Part shown: positions 25,712 to 33,361 of the stretch, in pieces
Layout of the letters: every line of letters begins with the position of its first letter
Position numbering within the stretch: position 1 is the first letter of the stretch
Source: Lachnospiraceae bacterium
Lineage (GTDB): Bacteria > Bacillota > Clostridia > Lachnospirales > Lachnospiraceae
NCBI GenBank assembly: GCA_024403415.1
Contig: JAKSRY010000014.1
Span: 1-59,015, forward strand
Length of the DNA stretch: 59,015 nucleotides
Direction of reading: 5' to 3'
Notes under the pieces: model-generated
Databases searched by the model: none
Seen by the model: the letters and a program-made list of their open reading frames with translations, nothing else
What the model was told of the DNA's origin: nothing
Translations under genes and position numbers: made by a program

Positions 25712-26959
25712 TTAATTTCCCGTATAGGTCACATATATATCCACATGATCATAGATACATCTCCAGGCACTATGTGCCTTTGCAGTAACCACAAAATAAG
25801 GATGACCGTTTCTGTCAACTGAATAGCTTGCTGCGCAGCTGCCGGATTGGTTTACATAACCCGTCTTTGCACACAGCACTTCACCATGTGTATCTTTGTC
25901 TTCAATTCTTCTTAAGAACCAGTTAGATATTTCAAGTCCATCCGGATGCTCTGCCGTTGACGATGTAGTGTACCGATGTTCATACAGAGCCTCGTAGCAT
26001 ATGGGCTTTTCGATTGCAGCCTTAAGAATAACTGCCATATCTGCACAGGTAGAATAATGATCCTCATTGAAAGAACCCACACAGTTGGTAAAATGGGTAT
26101 CCTTAAGTCCCAGTTCCCGAGCTTTTTGATTCATCTCTTCTACGAAAGACTCTTCACTTCCGGCACATAATTCCGCAAGTGCTATTGCTGCATCTGCTCC
26201 TGATGGAAGAATTGTTCCCATAAAAAGATCCCTTATCGTAACAACTTCATTATCAGAAAATCCAACTGCAGACAGGCCTTTCCGATAGGCATAATATGTG
26301 TTCTCCTGCGTAATTGTGACCTTGTTATCAAGATCTGCCTCTGTGATATGGTCAGCAGCGACCAGTACAGTCATTATCTTGGTCATTGAAGCCGGATTAA
26401 TTCTTGTAAAGCCTTCTTTTGACGCAATTGCCTCACCTGTGGCTCCATCTACAATAAGAGCATATTCACTCTGGACATTTTCACTTCCTATATATTTGAT
26501 ATCTGCGGGCTTATTAATAGTATATCCGGAAAATATTTCCACTCCATTGACCACAACCGGTCCCGATTGACTGTAATTTTCTCCATTGACTCCATTAGTC
26601 GTACCACTATTATCAGCCATGTTTATATCATCACCCGAGTTCAATGTTCCTGGAAACGCAGATATTTCGCTACCTGCTGCATTTTCTTCACCATTCTTGC
26701 TTCCCTCTATGGAAGAATCTAGTTCGAGAACATTGACCATTGTGGTCTCATCCCCTTCATCACTTCCAAAGATAGCCTTAATACCCATTACCAGTAAAAC
26801 GATAACCAAAGCTGCTGCCGCCAAAAGACAGGTCCAGACAAGTGATACTCTGATTATTTCTTTCCGTCTGCGTCTTTTCTTTCGCTCCAGATACTCTTCC
26901 CTGGTTATGGAAGGTCGCCTTTTATTTATATTTTCATATTGTTCATATCCGTTGCTCAT
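25712..26959 (-). CDS. D-alanyl-D-alanine carboxypeptidase (S11 family, PBP5-like)
   Basis: A 415-residue membrane-anchored serine peptidase. A basic cytoplasmic segment with KKRRRRKE is followed by one membrane segment (about 36-60) and a Ser/Asn/Gly-rich linker. The penicillin-binding peptidase domain has the SxxK motif in ASMTKI, the second motif as LPSGADAA (Ala where many family members have Asn) and KTG in AKTGYVNQSG. It removes the terminal D-Ala from peptidoglycan stem peptides. There is no C-terminal amphipathic anchor; the N-terminal segment anchors it instead. The ATG shares one base with the previous stop (TAATG), so its translation is coupled to the cyclic-nucleotide-domain gene. 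Confidence 0.9.
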   Translation of the reverse strand: MSNGYEQYENINKRRPSITREEYLERKKRRRRKEIIRVSLVWTCLLAAAALVIVLLVMGIKAIFGSDEGDETTMVNVLELDSSIEGSKNGEENAAGSEISAFPGTLNSGDDINMADNSGTTNGVNGENYSQSGPVVVNGVEIFSGYTINKPADIKYIGSENVQSEYALIVDGATGEAIASKEGFTRINPASMTKIMTVLVAADHITEADLDNKVTITQENTYYAYRKGLSAVGFSDNEVVTIRDLFMGTILPSGADAAIALAELCAGSEESFVEEMNQKARELGLKDTHFTNCVGSFNEDHYSTCADMAVILKAAIEKPICYEALYEHRYTTSSTAEHPDGLEISNWFLRRIEDKDTHGEVLCAKTGYVNQSGSCAASYSVDRNGHPYFVVTAKAHSAWRCIYDHVDIYVTYTGN

Positions 26960-28482
26960 TACTGAATCATCCAAAGTCTCTGGAATTTATACAATCGATC
27001 ACTTTGAATATTTATAACCTTTCTCATTATTTCAGGATGTTTTTCTGCTTCCTGCCAAAAGATATCGCTGTCCATCACAAGCAAAAGCGCATCATCACTG
27101 TATGTCCTGTAATCCACCTTGGCTACACAGTCATCAGTTAAACTTTCCAATCCAAAGACATCATTTTTCTTAAGAATCATAAGCGTATTCAGCTTATTTT
27201 TTCTATCCGTGCCATCAATTTCAACCTTGCCTGACAGAATAAAGCATATCTTTGTAATCTTCTTTCCTGATTCAGCAAAAGCCTGCTGACTGATTCCTCT
27301 GACAAGGCGACATTTTTCTGCAAGTCTTTTAACATCCGCTTCAGAATATTTGCCAAACCATCCCGTCATATTAAGACTGTTGACTTTTGCTTTAAGTATC
27401 TTAGCTTCTATTTCATCGCGATTGGTTAAATATCTTTCAAAATCAATATCGACGATTCTTCCCTGCAAATATTCATCAAGCAATGCACAAAATGCTTTGT
27501 GAATACCTATTATGTTTTTACCCTTAAAGAAAGCAGCATCATAATGATAGTAGACTGCCGGAGTCTCAGCCGATGGTCTGTATACGATATACAATGGTGA
27601 GTTGGTGAGTTCAAGAGCATTTATTTTGTATACAATCCCTGCTTTAGCTGATTTAATATATACGTCAAAGCCATTATCCGGGCAGAATGACTGTGTATAC
27701 ATTATTATTGTTTTTAAGTCTACATGAATCATATCAGCAATTTCTTCATATGAAATGTTATGAAATCTGTAGGCATCATTGAAGGTATCCGTCATATTGT
27801 CAACAACCTTCAGATTATTGACATCCTCAAAGCGAACCGGAAAACGACTAAGTTTTCCGCCATTATGGTCATCTTCAAACACGATGCTTCCGCACTTGAA
27901 ACACTTACATATAACCTTACTCATGGCACAGCTCATAAGAGCCTTTACTCTTGAGGGCGATGTCGACAACATGGTCTTAAAAAGCTCAGTATTAGCTATT
28001 TCAAATGGCAGATATTCTTCCTTATTTGGATTAAAGGATGTTGCAGCATCTTTACGTCCGCTCAGAACGATCTTCGAGGAAACACCTTTCCAATAGGCTC
28101 TCGAATCGTTGACCGATTCATTTGAATATAAAAATGTGCTTGCTGTTGTTCCAAAAATGGATTTAAGCAGCTCCGAAACCTTATCCTCTCCAACAGACTT
28201 GAGTACAGCTGCAATTGCTATATATTTACCACGTCCATACTGAATGATATGAAGATATCTGTCACTCATATCATCACCGTCATATATTCTTGAACGTTCG
28301 GAAATGATAATAGAATTAATCAGCTTGTTTTTCGTCTCAGCATCATTATCCGAAATGTCACGCACATATACCTTGGCAACGTCCTGACATTCGCTGACAT
28401 AATTTTCTATCATTTTAGCTGATGTATTACTCGGAAATCTGTAAAAATAAATATCAAAGAAACCCTCTGTTAACAGTTTCAT
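26959..28482 (-). CDS. Protein with a C-terminal cyclic-nucleotide-binding-like domain
   Basis: A 507-residue soluble protein. The last 115 residues look like a Crp-type beta-roll: ITKICFILSGKVEI, LMILKKNDVFGLESLTDD and ALLLVMDSDIF, ending with a long helix. No DNA-binding HTH follows, so it is not a classic Crp regulator. The arginine of the nucleotide-phosphate cassette is not evident, so ligand binding is doubtful. The middle contains CKCFKCG, a possible metal site. The N-terminal 200 residues match nothing I know. It is upstream of and coupled to the carboxypeptidase gene (shared TAATG). A signal-dependent partner of wall remodelling is only inferred from that. Confidence 0.6.
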   Translation of the reverse strand: MKLLTEGFFDIYFYRFPSNTSAKMIENYVSECQDVAKVYVRDISDNDAETKNKLINSIIISERSRIYDGDDMSDRYLHIIQYGRGKYIAIAAVLKSVGEDKVSELLKSIFGTTASTFLYSNESVNDSRAYWKGVSSKIVLSGRKDAATSFNPNKEEYLPFEIANTELFKTMLSTSPSRVKALMSCAMSKVICKCFKCGSIVFEDDHNGGKLSRFPVRFEDVNNLKVVDNMTDTFNDAYRFHNISYEEIADMIHVDLKTIIMYTQSFCPDNGFDVYIKSAKAGIVYKINALELTNSPLYIVYRPSAETPAVYYHYDAAFFKGKNIIGIHKAFCALLDEYLQGRIVDIDFERYLTNRDEIEAKILKAKVNSLNMTGWFGKYSEADVKRLAEKCRLVRGISQQAFAESGKKITKICFILSGKVEIDGTDRKNKLNTLMILKKNDVFGLESLTDDCVAKVDYRTYSDDALLLVMDSDIFWQEAEKHPEIMRKVINIQSDRLYKFQRLWMIQ

Positions 28483-28641
28483 CTAGTCCTCCATTCTTAT
28501 ATGCAAGGAACTGACACAATTGCATATTATTAACACACAATTTACAGTTTATTAATGTTACTCTCTCATTTATAATATAAAAAAACAGACCAAAATGGAA
28601 TAAAAAACATCAATAATTCAAATATACATTAGGACAAAAAC

Positions 28642-28911
28642 ATGACAAAAGAAGAATTCCTGAAAAGTAAAGATTTTATGAAAATTGGGCAGTCTATTGA
28701 ACATGGTGCCTGGCAGATTGCAGGGATGACAGCCCAAAGAATGCAGAAAAATGCCAAAGAAGCAGAACTAAACATTTTTGACAGGCAGCTAATCGGTCTG
28801 AAGCAGTGCATAGCTTCAAGAAATAAGACAGAGGCTCTTAACATTCTTTCACTTATGGTTACCAAAAGAGTACAGCTGCTGAATTCGATGAATGATGACA
28901 TTTCTAAATAA
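28642..28911 (+). CDS. Small helical hypothetical protein
   Basis: An 89-residue, mainly helical, charged protein without signal or membrane segment, starting MTKEEFLKSKDFMKIGQSIE. AGGA lies 7 bases before the ATG. A TATAAT box at 28571-28576 may be its -10, without a clear -35. It has its own strong terminator, which supports a real gene. The opposite-strand reading frame here is a shadow. Function unknown. Confidence 0.7.
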   Translation: MTKEEFLKSKDFMKIGQSIEHGAWQIAGMTAQRMQKNAKEAELNIFDRQLIGLKQCIASRNKTEALNILSLMVTKRVQLLNSMNDDISK

Positions 28912-28953
28912 AAAAGGTCAGATATGCATACCTTATTGCTATCTGACCTTTTT
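28911..28953. terminator. Bidirectional terminator
   Basis: A 14-bp stem (AAAAAGGTCAGATA, 28911-28924, with TATCTGACCTTTTT, 28940-28953) starts at the stop codon of the small gene and ends in a T-rich run. It can also end the minus-strand secreted-protein gene at 29013. Confidence 0.88.
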
Positions 28954-29012
28954 CTTTTATTAACAATCAAAATGAAAGTAATAATATTCTTCTTTATTAG
29001 GTACTTTACGAA

Positions 29013-29765
29013 TTAAGCACACTTCTTACAAGGAGTTCTACCTCCTACATTATTGATATCAACTGCCCATGATTTCTTCCCAGCGCAGTCTTTTGAATAA
29101 TGATATTTGCTACCATATTCAGTTATATAAACAGTACTTCCATAGATTTTTGTATTTTGTGTTGTAGTTGTATTAGTTTTTGATGTATTAGGTGTTGTAG
29201 GATTAGCTGAAGTATTTTGTCCTAATGTTTTTTCCACTACTTTTATATCAGCTTGTGTAAGACATGTGGTCCAAAAGACATTTGAATATCCTGCTTTTTT
29301 AGTATCAAAGTCATAAAACTTACCCACTACTATTGCTGGCATTTTTAAAACATTTGAAAATCCTTGATAGTGTCCACAAATACATATTCTATGTCCAATT
29401 AATGCCTCATAAGTTTCTTTCTTACTCATACTAACAACATCAAGTAATATAAACCAATTATTACCACTTAAATCAGTTATTACTGAAATATAACTTTCTA
29501 TACCACCATCAGGTTTATACTTTTGCACCCCTGATATCTTACCTTCAAGCCATACACATGCATCGCCCAATCCATTTTCCGAAGCATAAGAATTAAATGT
29601 ATCAAATACACCATACATATATCCATCAACATATCCCTTAGGTAAATCCTTATCACTATACACCCCATTTTTTACAACTAAATCAGCTCTAGCTGATAAT
29701 GGCATTATTATTACCATCACAAAACAAAGTGCTAATGTTAAAAAACCAGAAAATAACTTTTTCAT
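29013..29765 (-). CDS. Secreted OB-like protein with a C-terminal cysteine motif
   Basis: A 250-residue exported protein: an N-terminal signal peptide ends at SARA (about residue 27). Residues 30-170 look like a beta-rich OB-type domain (VWLEGKISGVQ, WFILLDVVSM, IGHRICICGHYQG). A Thr/Asn-rich linker (about 183-205) precedes a 45-residue end domain, VYITEYGSKYHYSKDC...PCKKCA, whose Cys and His spacing (H, C, then CxxC) suggests a small metal or disulfide-stabilised unit. A GGGGG site precedes the ATG. I do not know its role. It lies next to the HTH/kinase locus but on its own transcript. Confidence 0.7.
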   Translation of the reverse strand: MKKLFSGFLTLALCFVMVIIMPLSARADLVVKNGVYSDKDLPKGYVDGYMYGVFDTFNSYASENGLGDACVWLEGKISGVQKYKPDGGIESYISVITDLSGNNWFILLDVVSMSKKETYEALIGHRICICGHYQGFSNVLKMPAIVVGKFYDFDTKKAGYSNVFWTTCLTQADIKVVEKTLGQNTSANPTTPNTSKTNTTTTQNTKIYGSTVYITEYGSKYHYSKDCAGKKSWAVDINNVGGRTPCKKCA

Positions 29766-29946
29766 TATAACCCCCGCTACTAATTATTTGAGAAATATAG
29801 ATACATATTCTTATAATGACTAATGTTTAGTATATCATAACTTAATCTCGTAGTATGCATTTGTGCAATATATGCATGGTCAATAATACCATTATCTATA
29901 AGTCAAATACTTCATATGACTAAATTCATCCCATTAACCTTTCTTT

Positions 29947-30408
29947 CTATTCCTGAACCCCGCTAGATTTCAATGGCTTATATTTGTTATCCATAAGTAA
30001 TTGATTAACTTCAATTACACTTCCAGGTCTTTGATTAAAACACGCCATTATAAGCGCATCTCTTGGATCTCGAACATATAGTGAATCCATTCTATATAAT
30101 TGCAGAGCCCTCTGAGTTTCTTCCAATGTAAATTCTGCAGCATAACAAATTCTTAATATGATATCTCGCTGCCTTGTCACTTTTTCTTCTGTAAGTAATT
30201 TGTATCCATATCCTTGAGAAATATCTGCTCGTAACAGAATTTCCTGTTTTTTAAGACCTTTCTCCTTAATTCTTTCATTCATATAATTCATAAAATCTCG
30301 ATCTCCAGATAATATCTCTGCTTCGTTTTCATGAATATATTCAGAAATTTTGCTTGGATGAGTGTGAACTAATTGTTTTTCAAGCTCTTTAGTATTTTTT
30401 TTGTACAT
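29947..30408 (-). CDS. XRE-like helix-turn-helix regulator
   Basis: A 153-residue protein. The central part (about 45-110) has the helix pattern of a lambda-repressor-type HTH: MNERIKEKGLKKQEILLRAD, ISQGYGYKLLTEEKVTRQRDIILRICYAAEF. A C-terminal helical region (about 110-153) follows with LYRMDSLYVRDPRDALIMACF. ATG at 30408 is preceded by AAGGGG about 6 bases upstream; an upstream extension to 30489 would read into the divergent kinase gene. It is divergent from the kinase gene, and the -35 box of the kinase promoter overlaps its own start codon. It may regulate both, and may be a substrate of the kinase; both are inferences. Confidence 0.75.
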   Translation of the reverse strand: MYKKNTKELEKQLVHTHPSKISEYIHENEAEILSGDRDFMNYMNERIKEKGLKKQEILLRADISQGYGYKLLTEEKVTRQRDIILRICYAAEFTLEETQRALQLYRMDSLYVRDPRDALIMACFNQRPGSVIEVNQLLMDNKYKPLKSSGVQE

Positions 30409-30429
30409 TTCAGCCCCTTTTGATATACT
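30401..30429 (+). promoter_or_regulatory. Extended -10 promoter of the kinase gene
   Basis: TTGTAC (30401-30406) and TATACT (30424-30429) are 17 bases apart, with TGA directly before the -10 box. The -35 box overlaps the start codon region of the divergent regulator gene. An AAAGG site at about 30449 and ATG at 30462 follow. Confidence 0.7.
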
Positions 30430-30461
30430 AAAAATGATTTTTGTAATGAAAGGTTGATGCA

Positions 30462-31193
30462 ATGTTTGATTCAATATTACCAATCTCATATTATCACGAA
30501 ATTGCTGCTTTGAATGCCGAACACAAAATTTCAGTTGTACAACATATAAATAACAAAAAGATTTATGTCAAAAAAGAGATTGATGTATACAATTTCAATG
30601 TGTTTTCTCAGTTATTCAATAATCCGATAAAAAATACTCCTCGAATATATGCATTATATGAAAATAATGGCAAACTCGTTGTTATCGAGGAATATATCTC
30701 AGGCGATACCCTTGCTGAGGTTCTTGAAATATGTGGTACACTCCCAGAATCTGATGTTATTCGCTACGCCATTTTATTATGCGACATACTGACTTCAATG
30801 CATTCATTTAATCCACCGATTATTCATCGTGATATTAAACCTTCAAATACAATACTTACTGAAGATGGTCGTATAGTTCTTCTCGATTTCAATGCTGCCA
30901 AAATAGAATCTGGCAATAAACATAAAGATACAATATTGTTAGGCACTGAGGATTTTGCTGCCCCTGAACAATTTGGTTTTGGTTCTTCGACTCCTCAGAC
31001 AGACATATATGCTCTTGGTGTCCTTATTAATACCTTATTAACTGGTGATTCAGCCACCGAAACTATAGCTTCTGGACGCTTACATAGTATTATCGAGCGT
31101 TGTCTGCAACTTAACCCAAAAGATCGATATCCCTCTGCTAACGCTTTGAAAGCGGCATTAATGAAACAAAACAATCGATCCATTTTCAAGTAA
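30462..31193 (+). CDS. Small Hanks-type serine/threonine protein kinase
   Basis: A 243-residue soluble kinase domain with nothing after it. The N-lobe is short and lacks a clear glycine-rich loop; IYVKKE may carry the ATP lysine. The catalytic loop is intact as IIHRDIKPSNTIL. The metal-binding motif reads LLDFNAAK, so DFN replaces DFG. The activation segment has GTEDFAAPEQFG (the APE motif) and the C-lobe has TDIYALGVLINTLLTG and NPKDRYPSA. There is no membrane segment or PASTA domain. Its partner genes are the divergent HTH regulator and, after the 31225 hairpin, a zinc-ribbon membrane protein. It is probably active, but the altered DFG leaves some doubt. Confidence 0.88.
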   Translation: MFDSILPISYYHEIAALNAEHKISVVQHINNKKIYVKKEIDVYNFNVFSQLFNNPIKNTPRIYALYENNGKLVVIEEYISGDTLAEVLEICGTLPESDVIRYAILLCDILTSMHSFNPPIIHRDIKPSNTILTEDGRIVLLDFNAAKIESGNKHKDTILLGTEDFAAPEQFGFGSSTPQTDIYALGVLINTLLTGDSATETIASGRLHSIIERCLQLNPKDRYPSANALKAALMKQNNRSIFK

Positions 31194-31224
31194 CAAGATG
31201 ATTATAACAATTAGAAGATGTATA

Positions 31225-31250
31225 TGCTCCCACCGTAGCGGTGGGAATTT
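31225..31250. repeat. Short hairpin repeat, copy 1
   Basis: TCCCACCG (31228-31235) pairs with CGGTGGGA (31239-31246) around the loop TAG. The 26-base block is matched by 35852-35877 at 23 positions. It lies between the kinase stop and the ribosome binding site of the zinc-ribbon gene and has no T run of note. Confidence 0.85.
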
Positions 31251-31261
31251 CAAGGAGTGCT

Positions 31262-32521
31262 ATGCAACTAAAAAACTGTCCTCAATGTGGAAAACGACTG
31301 CCTTCCAATATTAAATCCTGTCCTGACTGTTCTTTTGAATTTCAGAACAATTCTACAATTTCAAATAAAAAATCATATCGTAAAATAATCCTGATTGTAT
31401 TCAGCCTTCTCATGGTATTGGGTGTAGTATGCGGAATCTATATGTTATGTAAACCCGCCAACTCAGATAAAATGTCAGCTGGTTCAGATTCCAATGGTAT
31501 GATTTCAGAGTCTTTGACTTCGGATACTAAAGATATATTGGCTGATTCTATTGATATTAATGTTGATAGAGATAATACGTTGGAAGAAAAAAAAGATTTA
31601 TCAGATGAACTGAAAAATACAGAAAAAAACAAATTATCAGAAGATGCATCGGATACCGTCTTTGAAGAGACGGCACCTATTGGCGTATACATATCAATAC
31701 TTGATAATATGGAAACTATTGTAATTAATGATGATGGCCTGGCTTACTACTATTACGACTCTGAGTTTTTTGAATTGGCAATACCGTGGACGTATGAGAA
31801 TAATGAAATCAGCATTCCGCTGAGCAAGCTCCATTGCACAATAAAAGCAACTGTAGATCCGGAAGATCCTTCAAACCTTACTTTCACTTCAGATAGTATT
31901 AACTGGAATACATTCACTGCTTCATTAAATGAAATATCTCCGAAAGATTATCTTAAAAGAACAGTACTACCCTATGATGATGATGTAGAAGTCACTACAG
32001 ATGGCTCTATGCTTGCAAACATAGGCAACATGACTTTCGAAGTCCCCAAAAACTTCCGAAATTCATCAGATGTCCCAGCGTCTATAGCTGATGCTGCTCT
32101 TTTTATAGATACGAATCCGGAAAATCTCTATAGTGGCGGACTTGTGATTACAGGCATTGACTGGTCAGAAGGTTTGAAAGATAAAGAAGCTTTCATTTTT
32201 CCGGATGACAAGTTTATCCCGGAAGAAGTAGCTCCACTCCTTGAAGAAAGCATAAGCGGATTTTGTGAAAAATTCACCATATCAAATCCTTCTGAAACTT
32301 ATATCAATGGAATCAAAGCTATTACTTACGACATTAATGGCTACTTCAACAGAAATTTTGGTCCCGTAGCCGGTTACAACAGCACCGGAAAAACAACAGT
32401 ATTTAATAATGCTGAAAGCCACAGGTTCGTAATCGTTACATTTCTTGAAAATACTCTTGAAACATATAGTAACTTAACCAACTACCAGGCTATCCTTGAT
32501 TCAGCGATCAAAGCACCATAA
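31262..32521 (+). CDS. Zinc-ribbon membrane protein (paralogue of 33362-35743)
   Basis: A 419-residue protein starting at ATG 31262 with AGGAG 4 bases upstream. The zinc ribbon is CPQCG...CPDCS (about 6-25), the membrane segment is about 42-63, and an acidic linker leads to an exported region. Residues about 150-240 hold the unit VYISILDNMETIVINDDGL-AYYYYDSEFF-LHCTIKA. A domain of about 180 residues follows with MTFEVPKNFRN and ALFIDTNPENLYSGG. Both parts have clear counterparts in the protein at 33362-35743. The ribbon faces the cytoplasm, so it could pass a surface signal inward, perhaps to the kinase. Function unknown. It overlaps the convergent EamA gene by 14 bases. Confidence 0.8.
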   Translation: MQLKNCPQCGKRLPSNIKSCPDCSFEFQNNSTISNKKSYRKIILIVFSLLMVLGVVCGIYMLCKPANSDKMSAGSDSNGMISESLTSDTKDILADSIDINVDRDNTLEEKKDLSDELKNTEKNKLSEDASDTVFEETAPIGVYISILDNMETIVINDDGLAYYYYDSEFFELAIPWTYENNEISIPLSKLHCTIKATVDPEDPSNLTFTSDSINWNTFTASLNEISPKDYLKRTVLPYDDDVEVTTDGSMLANIGNMTFEVPKNFRNSSDVPASIADAALFIDTNPENLYSGGLVITGIDWSEGLKDKEAFIFPDDKFIPEEVAPLLEESISGFCEKFTISNPSETYINGIKAITYDINGYFNRNFGPVAGYNSTGKTTVFNNAESHRFVIVTFLENTLETYSNLTNYQAILDSAIKAP

Positions 32522-32921
32522 CAAGAGTTCCTCCTGCAATCAGAATACAGCCTATTAAAGATTTGATTGTAAATGTTTCATGCAGAAAGATGAATGCCAG
32601 TATAAGCGTTATCACTACACTCATTTTATCTATCGGAACAACTTTTGATGCTTCGCCCATCTGAAGAGCCTTATAATAACACAGCCAGGATGCTCCCGTA
32701 GCAATTCCTGATAATATAAGAAATATCCAGCTTTTTCCGCTAATCTCAGTTATTCCGGACTGAGCATGGGTTAAGAATACCATTCCCCATGCCATTAAAA
32801 CAACAACTATTGTTCTTATAGCTGTCGCAAGATTAGAATTCACTCCATCTATTCCTATCTTAGCAAGAATAGATGTAAGTGCAGCAAAAACAGCTGACAA
32901 GATTGCAAACAGAAGCCACAT
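32508..32921 (-). CDS. Half-size EamA/DMT transporter
   Basis: A 137-residue membrane protein with about five membrane segments forming a single EamA repeat (LLFAILSAVFAALTSILAKIG at the start, KSLIGCILIAGGTLVMVL at the end). Full-size DMT transporters have two such repeats, so this is a half-size member that would dimerise. I chose ATG at 32921 because GGAGG lies 9 bases upstream. The substrate is unknown. It is convergent with and overlaps the zinc-ribbon gene. Confidence 0.85.
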   Translation of the reverse strand: MWLLFAILSAVFAALTSILAKIGIDGVNSNLATAIRTIVVVLMAWGMVFLTHAQSGITEISGKSWIFLILSGIATGASWLCYYKALQMGEASKVVPIDKMSVVITLILAFIFLHETFTIKSLIGCILIAGGTLVMVL

Positions 32922-33029
32922 TTCTTTCCACCTCCGCTTTTTCATAGGCATTTTCCTCATACATAACAAATCAACATATTATGCCACTTCACAGAACTTT
33001 TCTTTTTAGAACTTAATATCTCTTGGGAT

Positions 33030-33236
33030 TTATTTAATCTTTCTAACCTTTTCGATAGTTCCATCCGGTCTTTGAATCGACATATGTTCGAGCTGGTTCT
33101 GCAGATTATTCTTAAAACTTTGAACATACTGCTTACGGAGTTCAGCCTGTTCTGCCTTTTCCTCTTCTGTCAGACCTTCTGCCTGTGATTTGTGATACAA
33201 CTCATTTATTCTTTTTGTTAATTCTTCGATATTCAT
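33030..33236 (-). CDS. DUF896 (YnzC-like) protein
   Basis: A 68-residue, highly charged helical-hairpin protein: MNIEELTKRINELYHKSQAE, GLTEEEKAEQAELRKQYV, SFKNNLQNQLEHMSI. This matches the DUF896/UPF0291 family (Bacillus YnzC) in length and pattern. Function is not established; YnzC genes in Bacillus belong to the SOS regulon, but I see no LexA box here. Start ATG 33236 has GGGGG 6 bases upstream; longer readings are unsupported. Confidence 0.9.
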   Translation of the reverse strand: MNIEELTKRINELYHKSQAEGLTEEEKAEQAELRKQYVQSFKNNLQNQLEHMSIQRPDGTIEKVRKIK

Positions 33237-33299
33237 ATTAGTCCCCCTACATTTCATCACGTATTTACTATATATTATATCGTCATAACAAATACAAAT

Positions 33300-33332
33300 A
33301 AAGCAGGAAAAGGTATCCACTTTTCCTGCTTT
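33300..33332 (-). terminator. Terminator of the large zinc-ribbon gene
   Basis: A perfect 13-bp stem (33300-33312 with 33320-33332) and 7-base loop lie 29 bases past the stop of the 33362-35743 gene. The minus-strand continuation is T-rich (ATTTGTATTTG). Confidence 0.85.
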
Positions 33333-33361
33333 TAAGTCATTATTTTTAGCCAAGCTACCTA

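Noticed and set aside
28629-28970. Minus-strand gene opposite the small protein at 28642
   Set aside because: The plus-strand frame has a ribosome binding site and a terminator at its stop; the minus frame has neither and is Cys/Ser-rich shadow sequence.
30409-30489. Longer N-terminus for the HTH regulator
   Set aside because: It would extend into the kinase gene, has no ribosome binding site, and the start at 30408 is well supported.
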